A DNA stretch of 64,000 nt from Flavobacterium saccharophilum (GTDB taxonomy: Bacteria; Bacteroidota; Bacteroidia; Flavobacteriales; Flavobacteriaceae): NCBI RefSeq assembly GCF_900142735.1, contig NZ_FRBY01000004.1, positions 248,001-312,000 of the forward strand. The letters are read 5' to 3'. Below are positions 17,283 through 26,165 of the stretch, one piece after another (positions within the stretch are counted from its first letter, which is position 1; every line of letters starts with the position of its first letter). Below the pieces are notes generated by a model. The model saw only the letters and a list, made by a program, of their open reading frames with translations, searched no databases and had not been told where the DNA came from. The translations under genes were made by a program, and so were the position numbers.

Positions 17283-20200
17283 TTATTTTTCTTCTTCTTC
17301 GTTATGAACTACTGCTACCGGTTTTCCGGTAACTTTTTCTTGTAAATGTTGGAATACGATGAATAATACCGGGATGATCAACAACCCTAGAATTACTCCT
17401 GAAATCATACCCCCGGCGGCACCAATACTAATAGAGTGGTTCCCTTGTGCTGATGGTCCTTTGGCACTCATCATCGGAATTAATCCTACTACGAAAGCCA
17501 GTGACGTCATGATAATTGGACGTAAACGTAATTTGGCTGCGTCTATAGAAGCTTTAACCAAAGCCTGTCCGGATTTTCGTTTCTGGACGGCGAACTCGAC
17601 AATCAGAATCGCATTCTTGGCGAGCAATCCAATTAACATTACCAAGGCAACTTGTACATAAATGTTATTTTCAATTCCTGTTAAACCAATCGCTACGAAT
17701 ACTCCAAAAATTCCTGCAGGTATAGATAAGATTACTGCTAAAGGCAAAATGTAACTTTCATACTGTGCAGCAAGTAAGAAATAGATGAATATCAAACACA
17801 GTAAGAAAATAGTTGCCGATTGACCTCCGGAAGAAATTTCTTCACGAGTTTGTCCTGACCATTCATAACTATATCCTGCAGGTAATTGTTGAGCTGCTAC
17901 TTCTTCAATTGCTTTAATGGCATCTCCGGAACTAAATCCTGGTTTCGGAATCGCATTAATCGAAATCGAATTAAACAAGTTGTATCTCGAAGCGGTTTCA
18001 GAACCATAAATACGGCTTAGTTTTACTAAAGTATTTATCGGAACCATTTCGCCATTTTTGTTTTTCACAAAAACTCTGTCAATTGCTGACGGATCTGCTC
18101 TGTCGGCAATATCAGCCTGAACTACAACTCTGTAATATTTACCAAATCTATTGAAGTCAGAAGCTTGCGCACTACCAAAATAAGCCTGCATTGTTTGAAG
18201 GATATCTTTTACTTTAACACCTAACTGATCTGCTTTTTCGTCGTTGATATCCAATTGTAATTGAGGATAATCGGCTTTGAAAGAGGTAAAGGCTACAGCA
18301 ATTTCAGGGCGTTTCATTACTTCACCAATAAAGTTTTGTGAGATTCCACTAAACTTATCCAGTTTACCTCCGGTTTTATCCTGAAGCACTAAATCCAATG
18401 CCTCAACGTTACTAAATCCGGGTACAGTTGGGAAACTAAATACGAAGAAGCTTCCTCCAGAAATCGCACCCAATTGGCCACGAACCTGATTCATGATTTC
18501 GTCAATATTTTTAACCTCGCCACGTTCTTCGTTTGGTTTAAGCAATACGAATACTACTGCTGATGAAGGGCTTGTAGAATTCGTCAATAAGTTGAAACCA
18601 GAAATAGCAGTTACAAATCGTGATGCATCCAATTTTTTCAAAGTGTTTTCTGCTTCTGTCATTACTTTCTGAGTTCCGTCTAAAGAGGTTCCAGAAGGCG
18701 TATTAACAGCAATCGCGATAAAACCTTGATCTTCAGTTGGGATAAATCCTGCAGGAGTAGTTTTAACCATTACAATCGTAGCGAAAGTAATTAAAGCCAA
18801 TCCACCTAAACTAACCCATTTGTTGCGAATTAAGAATTTTAATCCACCAACATAACGGTTGGTTAATGATTCAAAACTATTGTTGAATCCAGTAAAGAAT
18901 TTCTCTTTAAATCCTTGTTTTTTGTATGGCGCATCTCCTTCGTGTGCAGCGTGATTATCTTTTAAGAATAAAGCGGCAAGGGCAGGGGATAATGTCAAAG
19001 CATTTACGGCTGAAATTACAATTGCAATCGCCATCGTAAAGGCAAACTGACGATAGAAAACCCCGGTTGAACCTTCCATAAAACCGACCGGCAGGAATAC
19101 AGCAGCCATTACCAGCGTAATCGAGATAATAGCACCCGTTATTTCGTGCATTGCTTCATGTGTGGCTACTTTTGGAGACAGATGTTTGTGCTCCATTTTC
19201 GCATGCACGGCTTCGACGACGACAATCGCATCATCCACCACAATACCAATCGCCAGAATTAAAGCGAAAAGCGTTAAAAGGTTGATCGAAAAGCCGAATA
19301 ACTGCATGAAGAAGAACGTTCCTAAAATTGCTACAGGTACAGCAATGGCCGGAATTAATGTTGATCTGAAATCCTGTAAGAAGATGAAAACTACTATAAA
19401 TACCAGTATAAAAGCTTCAATCAAAGTATGTTCAACCTGTTCGATAGATTGGTCAAGAGATACTTTTGTACTGTAGAAAATATTGTGTTTTATTCCTTGT
19501 GGGAAATCTTTTGAGGCTTTCACCATCAATTTATTAATCGCAATCTGAATTTCGTTTGAGTTAGAACCTGCCAACTGAATAACTCCAATTACAACTCCTT
19601 TTTTACCGTTCAAACGAGTTAAACTGTTATAAGAGTAAGCACCAAGCTCTACTCTGGCAACATCTTTTAAGCGAAGGATAGAACCATCTGCATTCGAACG
19701 AATGGCAATGTTTTGATAATCCTCCGGTTTAGTAAGTTTCCCTTTGTATTTAATTACGTATTCAAAAACTTCTTTACTTCTTTCTCCAAATTTACCCGGA
19801 GCAGCCTCTAAACTTTTGTCCTGAATCGCTGCCATAACTTCATTTGGCGTAACATTGTAAGTTGACATTTGAGTTGGGTTCAGCCAAACTCTCATCGAAT
19901 AATCTTTAACTCCACCAAAAATACTGGCAGAACCTACACCCGGAATACGTTTAATCTCCGGAATAATATTAATTTGAGCGTAGTTGGCAACAAAAGTCTG
20001 ATCGTATTTCGATTCATCTTCTGTGTACATACCAATCGCCATGATGAAACTGTTTTGTTGTTTCGCGGTAATTACACCTTGCTGGACAACCTCTGCAGGC
20101 AACTGACTCGTTGCCTGAGCAACTCTGTTCTGAACGTTAACTGCAGCCTGATCGGCATCTGTACCTAATTTAAAGAAAACAGTAATCGCTAGTGTACCAT

Positions 20201-20453
20201 CGTTACTCGCTGTTGAACTCATGTACGTCATGTTTTCAACACCATTTATAGATTCTTCCAGAGAGGGCGCAACCGAACGTAAAACCGTTTCGGCATTTGC
20301 TCCCGGATAAACCGCCGTAACCAAAACCGAGGGAGGCGCAATATCAGGAAACTGTTGTAAAGGCAATTTTGTAAGTCCAAGTACACCCAGGATCACCAAT
20401 AAAATGGAGATTACGGTTGCCAGTACAGGTCTTTGTATAAATATTTTGAACAT
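17283..20453 (-). CDS. RND efflux permease, HAE1 (AcrB-like) family
   Basis: A 1056-residue inner-membrane drug/proton antiporter, the usual length for AcrB homologues. The protein begins MFKIFIQRPVLATVISILLV. The proton-relay aspartates of transmembrane helix 4 are D407 and D408 in GIVVDDAIVVVEAV, at the same positions as in AcrB, and the motif GEVMKRPEIAVAFTSF and the two large periplasmic porter loops are present. The C-terminal part has the conserved KLRLRPIIMTSLAFVVGLIP helix. It works with the adaptor gene just upstream (11-bp gap) and the TolC-type protein downstream. The substrate is unknown; TetR control suggests drugs, bile-like compounds or fatty acids. Confidence 0.95.
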   Translation of the reverse strand: MFKIFIQRPVLATVISILLVILGVLGLTKLPLQQFPDIAPPSVLVTAVYPGANAETVLRSVAPSLEESINGVENMTYMSSTASNDGTLAITVFFKLGTDADQAAVNVQNRVAQATSQLPAEVVQQGVITAKQQNSFIMAIGMYTEDESKYDQTFVANYAQINIIPEIKRIPGVGSASIFGGVKDYSMRVWLNPTQMSTYNVTPNEVMAAIQDKSLEAAPGKFGERSKEVFEYVIKYKGKLTKPEDYQNIAIRSNADGSILRLKDVARVELGAYSYNSLTRLNGKKGVVIGVIQLAGSNSNEIQIAINKLMVKASKDFPQGIKHNIFYSTKVSLDQSIEQVEHTLIEAFILVFIVVFIFLQDFRSTLIPAIAVPVAILGTFFFMQLFGFSINLLTLFALILAIGIVVDDAIVVVEAVHAKMEHKHLSPKVATHEAMHEITGAIISITLVMAAVFLPVGFMEGSTGVFYRQFAFTMAIAIVISAVNALTLSPALAALFLKDNHAAHEGDAPYKKQGFKEKFFTGFNNSFESLTNRYVGGLKFLIRNKWVSLGGLALITFATIVMVKTTPAGFIPTEDQGFIAIAVNTPSGTSLDGTQKVMTEAENTLKKLDASRFVTAISGFNLLTNSTSPSSAVVFVLLKPNEERGEVKNIDEIMNQVRGQLGAISGGSFFVFSFPTVPGFSNVEALDLVLQDKTGGKLDKFSGISQNFIGEVMKRPEIAVAFTSFKADYPQLQLDINDEKADQLGVKVKDILQTMQAYFGSAQASDFNRFGKYYRVVVQADIADRADPSAIDRVFVKNKNGEMVPINTLVKLSRIYGSETASRYNLFNSISINAIPKPGFSSGDAIKAIEEVAAQQLPAGYSYEWSGQTREEISSGGQSATIFLLCLIFIYFLLAAQYESYILPLAVILSIPAGIFGVFVAIGLTGIENNIYVQVALVMLIGLLAKNAILIVEFAVQKRKSGQALVKASIDAAKLRLRPIIMTSLAFVVGLIPMMSAKGPSAQGNHSISIGAAGGMISGVILGLLIIPVLFIVFQHLQEKVTGKPVAVVHNEEEEK

Positions 20454-20464
20454 TGTCGTAAAAA

Positions 20465-21613
20465 TTATTTTTTGTTAATTATTTGGGCAACTTCAGAAGT
20501 CGATTTTTGAGGTTGGATCACTTGTCCTTCCTGAAGTTTGTCGATTCCGCTTAAAACAATTTGGTCGCCAGATTTTACACCTTCGCCAATAAGATAATTA
20601 GTTCCGCTTTTACCGATAATCGTGATAGGCATTTTGTTTACTTTATTTCCTTTGTTCAGGGTGTAAACAAACACTTTATCCTGCATCTCGATAGTAGCCG
20701 ATTGTGGTACCAGAATCGCATCGTCGTGATTGATTCCTAAACGAATTTTTCCTGTGTTTCCAGAACGTAAAGTTCCGTTTGCATTTGGGAAAGTGGCTCT
20801 TAAAGTAATTGCACCGGTGTTTTTATCAAATTGACCATCAACCATATCAATTTTTCCTGATTGTGCATAAGCATTATTATCAGCCAAAATCAAAGTTACA
20901 GGAGGTAATTTTTTGATTTTATCACCCAATGTATTTCCAGCATATTGTGTTTTAAATTTGATGAAATCAGTTTCACCAAGAGAGAAGTAAACAAAAACTT
21001 CGTGTACATCTGAAAGTTTGGTTAACGGTTCAATATCAGTAGCCGAAACTAAACTTCCTTGTTTTTTAGGCAATCTTCCAATGTAACCACTAACAGGGGC
21101 TGTCACATTAGTATATCCTAAATTAATTCTTGCCGATGCTACCATTGCTCTTGCTTGCTCAATATTTGCAGCAGCAATTTTTTGAGAAGCTTTGGCTGTT
21201 TTTAATTGATAATCAGAAACTACTTTGTTTTGAACTAAGGGAGTTAATTTATCAACTTCTAACTGAGCGTTAATTAAAGCCGCTTCAGAAGCGTGAAGGC
21301 TGGCCAAAGCATTGTTTAATTGCTCACGGAAAGGGCGTTCGTTTATTTTGAATAAAGTTTGACCTTTATTTACATAAGCACCTTCGTCTACTAAAACGCG
21401 ATCAAGGTTTCCACTTACTTGTGGACGAATCTCTACGTCTACAGTTCCTTGTATCGAAGCTGGATATTCAGCATCCGTAACAGCATCAGAGTTTTGAATC
21501 GCTAAAACTGGCAGGAGTGGAGCTGCCGGAGCAGGAGCCTGCGCTTTATCTGCACAACTGCTTAGTACAAGTGCCAGAATAAAACTGGTTATAATTACAT
21601 TTTTCATTTTCAT
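20465..21613 (-). CDS. RND efflux periplasmic adaptor lipoprotein (AcrA-like)
   Basis: A membrane-fusion protein of about 382 residues. The start at 21613 (MKMKNVIITSFILALVLSSC) gives a short lipoprotein signal peptide ending in SSC; the open frame extends to 21682, but that would place 23 residues before the signal peptide. The half-lipoyl motifs (VEIRPQVSGNLDRVLVDEGA and NLGYTNVTAPVSGYIGRLPK), the helical hairpin between them and the beta-barrel are present. It is the first gene of the pump operon. Three copies of the TetR-type operator lie 90-240 bp upstream of the start. Confidence 0.93.
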   Translation of the reverse strand: MKMKNVIITSFILALVLSSCADKAQAPAPAAPLLPVLAIQNSDAVTDAEYPASIQGTVDVEIRPQVSGNLDRVLVDEGAYVNKGQTLFKINERPFREQLNNALASLHASEAALINAQLEVDKLTPLVQNKVVSDYQLKTAKASQKIAAANIEQARAMVASARINLGYTNVTAPVSGYIGRLPKKQGSLVSATDIEPLTKLSDVHEVFVYFSLGETDFIKFKTQYAGNTLGDKIKKLPPVTLILADNNAYAQSGKIDMVDGQFDKNTGAITLRATFPNANGTLRSGNTGKIRLGINHDDAILVPQSATIEMQDKVFVYTLNKGNKVNKMPITIIGKSGTNYLIGEGVKSGDQIVLSGIDKLQEGQVIQPQKSTSEVAQIINKK

Positions 21614-21702
21614 ATTGGTTTTAATTTGTTGGACATTCATTTGAGTTAAAATCTTTTGTATTATGGTATTCCCGGTATTCATATTTAATTGAATTAAATT
21701 AT

Positions 21703-21716
21703 CTAACGATGTTAAG
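21703..21716. promoter_or_regulatory. TetR-type operator, copy 1 (adaptor gene side)
   Basis: CTAACGATGTTAAG, an imperfect palindrome of TAAC-NNN-GTTA type. It is 90 bp upstream of the adaptor start and shares the core with the sites at 21784, 21840 and 22485. A weak -7-like TAATTTAA follows on the minus strand. Confidence 0.65.
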
Positions 21717-21783
21717 TTAAAAGGCGCAAAATTCCGTATAGTGAGCCCATTGCGATTCCTTAAGAAATCGGTATTAAATTATT

Positions 21784-21796
21784 TATCACTGTTAAG
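21784..21796. promoter_or_regulatory. TetR-type operator, copy 2
   Basis: TATCACTGTTAAG, the least perfect copy: the right half GTTAAG is intact, the left half has one change from CTAACACTG. Confidence 0.55.
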
Positions 21797-21839
21797 TAAA
21801 TAGTAAAAAAAGGTTACTATATTACGCTAATTAAATTTT

Positions 21840-21853
21840 CTAACACTGTTAAG
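21840..21853. promoter_or_regulatory. TetR-type operator, copy 3
   Basis: CTAACACTGTTAAG, with the same 13-base core as the site in front of the tetR gene. It lies 17 bp after the tetR stop codon. Confidence 0.65.
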
Positions 21854-21870
21854 TGGAATGGAAAATTTTT

Positions 21871-22464
21871 TTACTGTATTGATTTGATGATACCACCAAT
21901 CGCATCTTTCAGAATTTGATTGTTGATCGTTTCCATTACTTCGCTTTTGTTAATGATGTTAATCGCAATTAAACCGTGAATAACAGAAAAGAAAGTAAAA
22001 TATTTTTGTTTGATAACTTCAGGGCCCGGATTACTGTTTTTCATTATTTCAGCAATCACCGCAGTGAACAATTTATAAGGTGCTTCTGCAGCCGAACATT
22101 GTTGGGAACAACAATTCATTTGCACACCAAACATAACCTGATACATTTCAGTATCTGTAAAGGCAAAATCCCAATACGCCATCCACATGGCTTCTAATTG
22201 GTCTTCCGGTTTATCAAATTTAGCTCTGGCGTTTTGCAGCTCTTTCGATAATTTAATAAAACCTTTACCGGTTAATTCCGTTAAAATAGCTTCTTTGTTC
22301 GAGAAGTATTCGTAGATAATGGGAGCAGTATATTCAATTTTGTCAGCAATCTTTCGCATACTCAGACCTTGCCATCCTTCTTCTTTGACGATAGCATAAG
22401 CAGCTTCAAGAATGTTATTTCTTGTCTCTTCTTTTTGTCTTAATATACGATCTTTACTTGCCAT
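21871..22464 (-). CDS. TetR-family repressor of the RND operon
   Basis: A 197-residue regulator. The start at 22464 (MASKDRILRQKEETRNNILE) is preferred; the longer frame to 22491 would run through the operator. Residues about 12-58 are the TetR helix-turn-helix with AAYAIVKEEGWQGLSMRKIA, then APIIYEYFSNKEAIL. The C-terminal ligand domain (about 75-197) carries the W-x-x-Y-W-x-F region and a Cys-Cys-Ser-x-x-Cys cluster in VQMNCCSQQCSAAEAP, which may be redox or metal sensitive. It is directly upstream of the pump operon on the same strand and both are flanked by one shared operator sequence, so autoregulation and pump control are likely. Confidence 0.88.
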   Translation of the reverse strand: MASKDRILRQKEETRNNILEAAYAIVKEEGWQGLSMRKIADKIEYTAPIIYEYFSNKEAILTELTGKGFIKLSKELQNARAKFDKPEDQLEAMWMAYWDFAFTDTEMYQVMFGVQMNCCSQQCSAAEAPYKLFTAVIAEIMKNSNPGPEVIKQKYFTFFSVIHGLIAINIINKSEVMETINNQILKDAIGGIIKSIQ

Positions 22465-22484
22465 TTTGATGAGTATTAAATAAT

Positions 22485-22506
22485 CTAACACTGTTAGGCA
22501 AATGTA
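22485..22506 (-). promoter_or_regulatory. tetR promoter -7 element and operator copy 4
   Basis: TACATTTG on the minus strand (22506-22499) matches the TANNTTTG -7 consensus exactly. The perfect palindrome CTAACA-C-TGTTAG (22485-22497) follows immediately, at the expected start of transcription, so a bound repressor would block initiation. No clear -33 TTG is seen. Confidence 0.7.
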
Positions 22507-22725
22507 ATACCGATTTTCTGATTATAATATAAATTCGTTATAATTTTTTCTTATCACGAGATAGACGCTGAAAAATAAGGCTTTCCCAAGGTTTTTAATT
22601 GTAAAATATTTTGTTTTTAATGAAATTAGAATTCTTTTTTAACATTTTTTAAGATTTACTAATTGCACAAAACGTCGTCAAAAGTAAAAAGGAGAAATAA
22701 TTTGATTTAAACCTTATAAATTTTC

Positions 22726-22852
22726 AGGAGCAGATATTTCAATTTTCATAATACGTTTATTCCCGCTATCCACTATATTCCCGATTAACAAAAACTACGG
22801 CTAAAAAGCCTTGTTTTTCTAAATCGGGAGATACCGCTTCTATCGGGGCTAG
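22726..22852 (+). repeat. Nested hairpin element, copy 2 (long-arm type)
   Basis: Shares the ends AGGAGC, CCCGCTATCC and ACCGCTTCTATCGGGGCTAG with copy 1, but the inner arm is a different, longer stem: CCCGATT, AAAAAC and GGCT pair with AGCC, GTTTTT and AAATCGGG. Copy 3 has the same inner arm. The flank GAGAGGTTTA to ATAAGACGATAATCAAAAAA (about 22856-22890) is also shared with copies 3 and 4. Confidence 0.75.
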
Positions 22853-22907
22853 ACGAGAGGTTTAATTTTCATAAGACGATAATCAAAAAATGCAAAAACC
22901 ATACGGG

Positions 22908-23041
22908 ACTGGACTAAAGTCCAGCTCTACAATATTTGTGACTCCTCCGGAGTTTTTAAACTCCCTTGTATAAATGATTAAAAGATTTTAAAAGAGCCAG
23001 AGGCTCTAAAAATATTGTAGGGCTGGACTTCAGTCCAGTTT
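22908..23041. repeat. Palindromic element pair, GGACTAAAGTCC family
   Basis: ACTGGACTAAAGTCCAG (22908-22924) with CTCTACAATATTT is mirrored by AATATTGTAGGGCTGGACTT and CAGTCCAGTT (to 23041), forming arms of about 30 bp. Inside are the small hairpins ACTCCTCCGGAGT and GAGCCAGAGGCTC. It ends 13 bp before the stop of the reductase gene at 23055. The rest of 22507-23054 holds element copy 2 and AT-rich DNA without a gene. Confidence 0.7.
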
Positions 23042-23054
23042 AGATATATATTTA

Positions 23055-23981
23055 TTATAAACGATACAAAGTCTTTATTTTATCATTTACATCATTATAA
23101 AAAGGAGTTTCAATTCCGTGTTTTTTGGCGTTTTCAATAACATAATCAACCAAAAATTGTTTTTCAGTTTTATTGTTGTTTTCAAAATCCAATTGCAAAG
23201 ACGACTTCGATTGAAAAGGAAATTTGGTCAATAAATCCTTAGCGGTTTCAATGTCTTTGTTAGTCAGAATAATATTGTTTTTCAGCGCAAGAGATTGAAT
23301 CTCAATCATCATGTTTTCCAGAATATGCATTAAGTTTTGCTCTTCCAAAAGCTGACCAAAACTAACTTTATAGGCAGAAGTTATAGCTGCAACCGGTGCA
23401 ACGAATAAATATTTCTTCCAAAGTGTTTCGTTAATATTTTCCAGATAGGTAATATCCAAACCTCCAGCTAATAATAAATCGATCAAAGCTTTATTCTCTT
23501 TTCCACCAACAAAAATCTTTCCTGGTCCGCCAACATGCTGTACATGTCCTGGCTTCTTTACATTCGAAGCAACATAAATACAACCTTCCATAATTTGACC
23601 AGCCAGCGGTAAAGTCTCACGGATAATTTCTTCGGCATTTACTACGTTTTGCAACGTGATTATAGCAGTGTCAGCATTGATACAATCTTTATAAGAAGAC
23701 AGCACCTCTTTTATAGAATAAGATTTCGAAGTAAGAATCAAAACATCCAAAATCCCTATTTCTGCCGGATTATCAGATACTAAATCAGGAAATATGGTTT
23801 CTGCTTCGCCTTTAGATTCAAACAGTAAACCTTTATTTTGAATATTGTTTTTGGTTTCGCCTCTGCAAATAAAAATGATTTTAGTCGTACTGTCTTTGTA
23901 TTTCTTTGCTAGCGGAGCACCAACAAATCCGCCGATTCCACCAATTCCAAGAATTCCTATTTTTATTGTTTCTGAGTTCAT
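23055..23981 (-). CDS. Ketopantoate reductase family (PanE/ApbA) oxidoreductase
   Basis: A 308-residue NADPH-dependent enzyme. The N-terminus has the dinucleotide-binding motif GILGIGGIGGFVGAPLAKKY (residues 9-28), the middle has LTSKSYSIKEVL and LQNVVNAEEII as in ketopantoate reductases (TK and QNG/QNV positions), and the C-terminal helical domain carries WKKYLFVAPVAAITSAYKV with the catalytic-type Lys. The reaction would be 2-dehydropantoate to pantoate in coenzyme A synthesis, but Bacteroidota have several paralogues acting on other 2-oxo acids, so panE is not certain. It is divergent from an AraC regulator with 98 bp between the starts, which may regulate it. Confidence 0.75.
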   Translation of the reverse strand: MNSETIKIGILGIGGIGGFVGAPLAKKYKDSTTKIIFICRGETKNNIQNKGLLFESKGEAETIFPDLVSDNPAEIGILDVLILTSKSYSIKEVLSSYKDCINADTAIITLQNVVNAEEIIRETLPLAGQIMEGCIYVASNVKKPGHVQHVGGPGKIFVGGKENKALIDLLLAGGLDITYLENINETLWKKYLFVAPVAAITSAYKVSFGQLLEEQNLMHILENMMIEIQSLALKNNIILTNKDIETAKDLLTKFPFQSKSSLQLDFENNNKTEKQFLVDYVIENAKKHGIETPFYNDVNDKIKTLYRL

Positions 23982-24036
23982 GTTGTCGTTTAAGGTTTTA
24001 ATTATCGATGCAAAGTAAATGCGTTCGGTTTTATTA

Positions 24037-24064
24037 TTTGATGTAATAATATAGGTTATATTTG
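24037..24064 (+). promoter_or_regulatory. Promoter of the AraC gene at 24080
   Basis: TTTG (24037-24040), 16 bases, then TATATTTG (24057-24064), an exact TANNTTTG -7 element. The spacer is a little short. The leader to the ATG would be only about 10 bases. Confidence 0.55.
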
Positions 24065-24079
24065 TAAAAATTAAGGATT

Positions 24080-24916
24080 ATGAAAGACACGTTTTTTATT
24101 TACAAGGATTTCGAAATTTATTCTGTCGAAGAATTAACGTGGAAAAAAGAAGTCCACCGACACAATTTTTTCGAATTACTTTATATTGAATACGGAACAG
24201 GAAATCACATCCTAAATTCAATTCCTCACCATTATAAGGAGCAGGATATTTATTTGCTTACGCCAAAAGATTATCATTCGTTCAAAACCTTAAAACCAAC
24301 AAAGTTTCATTGCCTTCGTTTCTTGCCTAATTTCTTTTCAAACAAAAAGGAAATCGAAGAGATCGAAAAATTGTTTTATTACCACAATCAGACCAATGGA
24401 AATTTAATTTTCCTTGAAGATGATAAAGCGTTCTGCGAAACACTTATTGTAAAAATATTAGACGAAGTGGCGCAACCAAAAGGGCAAAATGAATTGATAA
24501 TTAAAAGTTTAATGATGGCTCTGATTCAGATTATTCGCCGAAATGCCATTTTAAATGAAAACAATCTAAACTTACAAACAACTGAAATACTAAAGATTGA
24601 CACGATTTTAAGTTACATCAGGTCGAATATTGCGAATCCGCATTTATTGAAGAAAAAAGAAATGGCCAGTCATTTTAATGTCTCGATCCATTACATTGGC
24701 GAGTATTTTAAGAACCATTTAAATATTACTTTACGAGATTATATTGTACAAACCAAGCTTAAAGTGGTAACCGAAAAATTGAGCAAAAGCAACTTAACTT
24801 TTTCAGAAATTAGTAACGATTTAGGTTTTATTGATAGCAGTCATTTTAATAAATTCATGATGAAAAGCACCGGAATCTCTCCGTCCGAATTTAAAAAATC
24901 ATTAAGCATTTCTTAG
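24080..24916 (+). CDS. AraC-family transcriptional regulator with cupin-like sensor domain
   Basis: A 278-residue regulator. Residues about 10-100 form an AraC-type cupin sensor (HRHNFFELLYIEYGTGNHIL, then HYKEQDIYLLTPKDYHSF), which would bind a small ligand such as a sugar. The last ~100 residues form the DNA-binding domain with two helix-turn-helix units, around KKEMASHFNVSIHYIGEYFK and LTFSEISNDLGFIDSSHFNK, ending in the family pattern GISPSEFKKS. It is divergent from the ketopantoate-reductase-like gene and is a candidate regulator of it. The last codons lie in the left arm of a terminator-like hairpin. Confidence 0.87.
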   Translation: MKDTFFIYKDFEIYSVEELTWKKEVHRHNFFELLYIEYGTGNHILNSIPHHYKEQDIYLLTPKDYHSFKTLKPTKFHCLRFLPNFFSNKKEIEEIEKLFYYHNQTNGNLIFLEDDKAFCETLIVKILDEVAQPKGQNELIIKSLMMALIQIIRRNAILNENNLNLQTTEILKIDTILSYIRSNIANPHLLKKKEMASHFNVSIHYIGEYFKNHLNITLRDYIVQTKLKVVTEKLSKSNLTFSEISNDLGFIDSSHFNKFMMKSTGISPSEFKKSLSIS

Positions 24917-24942
24917 CAGCTTTAATTTCTGCTAAGAAATGC
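24906..24942. terminator. Terminator-like hairpin between convergent genes
   Basis: GCATTTCTTAGCAG (24906-24919) is the perfect reverse complement of CTGCTAAGAAATGC (24929-24942). The stop codon of the AraC gene lies in the left arm; the convergent MarR-GNAT gene ends 11 bp beyond. T-rich sequence follows on the plus strand after a 5-base gap. Confidence 0.75.
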
Positions 24943-24952
24943 CGTTCTATTT

Positions 24953-25873
24953 TTATTTAACCAAATCCATTTCGACATGCTCAATTCCGGCGTCGAGGAA
25001 ATAATTATTGGTTTGCTTAAATCCGTTTTTAATATAAAACGGACTAGCATTAACCTGAGCATAAAGATAAATTTTCTTTTCCTGGCTTAAATCTTCCACA
25101 ATTTTCTTCAGAATCGCTTCTCCTACTTTCTTACCGCGATATGAACTCAAAACTGCAATACGTTCAATTTTTGCTCCTTTCTCCATTATTCTGTAGCGCG
25201 CCGCTCCGGCAGGTAAACCATTCACGGTCGCCAGATAATGAATCGCCTCAGCATCATCCATCGATTCGCGTTCCTGCGATACATTTTGTTCTTCAACAAA
25301 AACTTGTCTTCTAATAGCAAATGCGATCGATTCTAATTTAGGATCTTCAATTTTTTCTACTTTAATATCGTTATCTACTGCTTTTGCAGGATTATTAAGG
25401 TTCATTTCTTTAATAGTTGTCATTCGGTCAAAAAGATTTTTAGTTTTTAAGTTTTGATTTACTTCGTTTATGGCTTTGTACAAATTATTTTCTGTGTCGG
25501 TCAATTCCACTAAAGCCTGCGTCATAACAGCCCACAACGGTTGTAGTTGTTGTATAAGTTCATTTGCTTTTTCCGTGAGCGTGATCAGGCGCTTTCTTTC
25601 GTCTTTAGTATCTTTAGCAGAACCAATCAGTTCCTTCTTTTCTAATTCCTTTAAAAGAGAAATTGTAGTAGGATGCGAGTACCCAATTTCCTGAGAAAGC
25701 TCCACCACACTAATGCCCTTTTTCTGCGAAAGCACATAAATAACCGGAAACCATTTGGGCTCAAAATCAATATTCTGACTTCTGTAAAACAGTTGTGCTT
25801 CTTTGCGCAAATTCTCCGTCAAACGCTGCAAAAGATTGCCTAATACCAATGATTTTGATTTTTCTAATACCAT
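24953..25873 (-). CDS. MarR-type regulator fused to GNAT N-acetyltransferase
   Basis: A 306-residue two-domain protein. Residues about 1-148 are a MarR winged helix-turn-helix (GISVVELSQEIGYSHPTTIS as recognition region, then the wing around KDTKDERKRLITLTEK). Residues about 165-306 are a GNAT acetyltransferase with the acetyl-CoA loop IAVLSSYRGKKVGEAILKKI (Q/RxxGxG/A type) and a C-terminal Y-Y-L-D-A-G-I-E-H-V-x-M end. Such fusions occur in Bacteroidota; acetylation of a small molecule and its sensing may be joined in one protein. The promoter upstream has a 12-bp palindrome between -33 and -7, the expected place for autoregulation. Confidence 0.9.
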   Translation of the reverse strand: MVLEKSKSLVLGNLLQRLTENLRKEAQLFYRSQNIDFEPKWFPVIYVLSQKKGISVVELSQEIGYSHPTTISLLKELEKKELIGSAKDTKDERKRLITLTEKANELIQQLQPLWAVMTQALVELTDTENNLYKAINEVNQNLKTKNLFDRMTTIKEMNLNNPAKAVDNDIKVEKIEDPKLESIAFAIRRQVFVEEQNVSQERESMDDAEAIHYLATVNGLPAGAARYRIMEKGAKIERIAVLSSYRGKKVGEAILKKIVEDLSQEKKIYLYAQVNASPFYIKNGFKQTNNYFLDAGIEHVEMDLVK

Positions 25874-25890
25874 AACAAATAATTTGTACG

Positions 25891-25922
25891 CAAATTTACG
25901 TAGTTAACTACATATATTCAAA
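25891..25922 (-). promoter_or_regulatory. Promoter and operator of the MarR-GNAT gene
   Basis: Minus strand TTTG (25922-25919), 20 bases, TAAATTTG (25898-25891), a full match to the phylum's promoter pattern. The perfect palindrome GTAGTTAACTAC (25900-25911) sits between the two elements and is a good MarR operator candidate. The start codon is 18 bp downstream of the -7. Confidence 0.75.
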
Positions 25923-25984
25923 ATCTAAAGAAAAATTTTAAGTTTTATTTATAAAATTTAGGATTTAATCTGGGTTTTAGCTTT

Positions 25985-26111
25985 TAGGAGCAGAGGAACG
26001 ATGCTTTTAAGACGACTTGTCCCGCTATCCGCTATATTCCCGATTAACAAAAACTACGGCTAAAAAGCCTTGTTTTTCTAAATCGGTAGATACCGCTTCT
26101 ATCGGGGCTAG
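25985..26111 (+). repeat. Nested hairpin element, copy 3 (long-arm type)
   Basis: Same inner long arm as copy 2 with one disrupted pair (AAATCGGTAGATA in place of AAATCGGGAGATA), and the same ends CCCGCTATCCGCT and ATCGGGGCTAG. It is followed by the shared flank and by the palindrome at 26166. The gap 25874-26238 holds only this composite and the marR promoter. Confidence 0.75.
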
Positions 26112-26165
26112 GCTAGAGGTTTAGTTTTCATAAGATGCAATTAAAAAATGCAAATCATACGTTAG

